The notes beneath the pieces are model-generated. The model was not told the origin of the DNA. It was given only the letters and a program-made list of their open reading frames with translations, and made no database searches. A stretch of DNA of 5,255 nt from an uncultured Prevotella sp. GTDB taxonomy: Bacteria; Bacteroidota; Bacteroidia; Bacteroidales; Bacteroidaceae. A program made the position numbers and the translations under genes. Below are positions 4,178 through 5,255 of this stretch, piece by piece (position 1 is the stretch's first letter; each line of letters opens with the position of its first letter). The stretch covers positions 1-5,255 of the forward strand of contig CAMBBY010000139.1 of assembly GCA_945863825.1 (NCBI GenBank), written 5' to 3'.

Positions 4178-5255
4178 ATGAGACGTATTTATTTATCATT
4201 TTTTGCTTTCTTCCTGGCATTAGGAATGGAAGCGCAAACGATGGTGAAGGTGCAGGTGACTAATCCTTCCAAAGTAGAGAGAAACGACGAACCGGTTGTC
4301 TTGGATTTGAGCAAGTATGGCGAGGTTTCCAAGGCCGTCGTTACGGTAGATGGCAAGGAAATTCCATCCCAGTTGGATGATCTGAATCGTGACTGCGTGA
4401 ATGATGAACTTTGTTTTCTGGCCGATCTTGGCAAGAGGGAATCGAAGACTTATCAGATTCAGTTGTTATCCGAGGGTGAGCAGTCTGCCTATCCTGCCCG
4501 TACATTTGCAGAACTGGTTGTGCCAAGCAAGAACAAGAAGTTGGCCAAGAACAAGCAGGATATTTACCTGCGCAGTATTGCCTTCGACAAGAAGACCAAG
4601 GATGTCTATCATTTTGTGCATTCTCATGGCGTCTGTTTCGAGAGCGACCTCGTGGCGATGCGTGTTTATTTCGACAACCGGCAGACCATCGACCTTTATG
4701 GCAAAATCAATAAGGGACTGGTGGTAGAGGATACTCAGTTTTATCCTTCCGAAGAACAGTTGGCAGCAGGTTCCGGCGACGACTGTCTGTGGGTAGGCAA
4801 TACCTATGGTTTGGGTGCCCTGCGCGGTTGGGACGGCACGAAATCCCTGTTGCTTACAGATGTGAAATATCAGGAGCAGCGTGTTATTTCCGAAGGACCT
4901 TTGCGTGCCGTGGTAGAAGTGGTGGACAACGGTTGGGTTCCGGATCCAGGATTAAAGACAGTAATTGCCACTATCCGCTATACGATTTATGCGGGGCATA
5001 GGGATTTTGATGTGGAGGTATTCTTCAATAAGAATGCGGATGATTACGTATTTTCTACAGGACTTATCAACGTGAAGGGTTCTACAGAAATGTCTGATGG
5101 CAAGGGATTGAGAGGCTGTTATGGTAGCGACTGGCCTACGGGCAAGGATGATGGCAAACATAAGTTGGAGACAGTTGGCTTAGGTATTTATGTGCCTCAA
5201 TCTCATTTCGTGAGCCAGGAGGAGGCCAACAAGGATGTATATACGATGTTGGTTC
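4178..5255 (+). CDS. Secreted DUF4861-like protein (3' truncated by window edge)
   Basis: From ATG 4178 the frame stays open to the window end, giving 359 residues with no stop, so the gene is cut by the edge, not broken. Residues 1-20 look like a Sec signal peptide: RR, hydrophobic 4-16, cleavage probably near MEA-QT. There is no lipobox cysteine, so a periplasmic protein is expected. HSHGVCFESDLVAMRVYFDN (148-167), RQTIDLYGK (168-176), FYPSEEQLAAGSGDDCLWVG (188-207) and GALRGWDG (213-220) resemble DUF4861 (PF16153), a Bacteroidetes family often near polysaccharide or uronate degradation genes. The fold looks beta-rich; the reaction, if any, is not established. The family assignment is from memory. 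The start has an A/T-rich upstream and no Shine-Dalgarno, typical for the phylum, and I see no good promoter in the 70 bp before it. Confidence 0.8.
   Translation, partial: MRRIYLSFFAFFLALGMEAQTMVKVQVTNPSKVERNDEPVVLDLSKYGEVSKAVVTVDGKEIPSQLDDLNRDCVNDELCFLADLGKRESKTYQIQLLSEGEQSAYPARTFAELVVPSKNKKLAKNKQDIYLRSIAFDKKTKDVYHFVHSHGVCFESDLVAMRVYFDNRQTIDLYGKINKGLVVEDTQFYPSEEQLAAGSGDDCLWVGNTYGLGALRGWDGTKSLLLTDVKYQEQRVISEGPLRAVVEVVDNGWVPDPGLKTVIATIRYTIYAGHRDFDVEVFFNKNADDYVFSTGLINVKGSTEMSDGKGLRGCYGSDWPTGKDDGKHKLETVGLGIYVPQSHFVSQEEANKDVYTMLV

Noticed and set aside
4189..5161. Several short ORFs on both strands within the last gene
   Set aside because: They overlap the 359-codon open frame from ATG 4178, which has a signal peptide and family motifs, and none has support of its own.

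Overview
The window looks like chromosomal DNA from a Bacteroidales bacterium, most likely the Prevotella/Segatella group. The evidence is a Bacteroidetes-type promoter (TTTG, 20-nt spacer, TAACTTTG) ahead of mtaB, A/T-rich start regions with little Shine-Dalgarno signal, and the protein families present, including an exported DUF4861-type protein. All convincing genes lie on the + strand. Assignments come from reading the sequence; no database search was run.

Layout. (1) Bases 1-174 hold the end of a gene with an Asp/Thr/Ala-rich tail. A strong intrinsic terminator lies at 105-134, yet the open frame runs straight through it, so the true end of that gene is uncertain. (2) Bases 135-517 are non-coding: a promoter at 254-285, then a leader of roughly 225 nt with a degenerate 29-bp tandem array (308-451) carrying two 9-codon mini-ORFs. 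(3) 518-1855 is mtaB, a radical-SAM tRNA methylthiotransferase. (4) 1946-2830 is a second radical-SAM enzyme of the TIGR01212 (YhcC/YtqA) family. The 90-bp gap has no clear promoter or terminator, so the two are probably co-transcribed. (5) 2831-2934 holds a weak terminator, an 11-bp inverted repeat and a -7 promoter element. (6) 2935-3960 is a family 2 glycosyltransferase. (7) 3957-4107 is a tandem array of 24-bp units starting on the glycosyltransferase stop codon. Each unit is written as a complete 7-codon mini-ORF with stop and next start abutting (TGA-ATG), all in the glycosyltransferase frame, and the series closes with TAA. (8) 4178 to the window end is a secreted DUF4861-like protein, cut by the edge.

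How the genes relate. The two radical-SAM enzymes plausibly form a small tRNA-modification unit: MtaB converts t6A37 to ms2t6A37, and some TIGR01212 relatives have been linked to wobble-uridine modification. The glycosyltransferase appears separately promoted and probably acts in surface polysaccharide assembly. The DUF4861 protein probably acts in the periplasm on or near carbohydrate; nothing visible ties it to the other genes.

The most unusual content is the pair of intergenic arrays (308-451 and 3957-4107). Both have units that start at TGA, are purine-rich first and end in a TTCTYCT-type pyrimidine tract, and both contain mini-ORFs. I cannot say whether they act as translated minigenes, RNA hairpins or merely expanding repeats. 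The few substitutions between units in the 24-bp array do not favour conservation of the + strand peptides.
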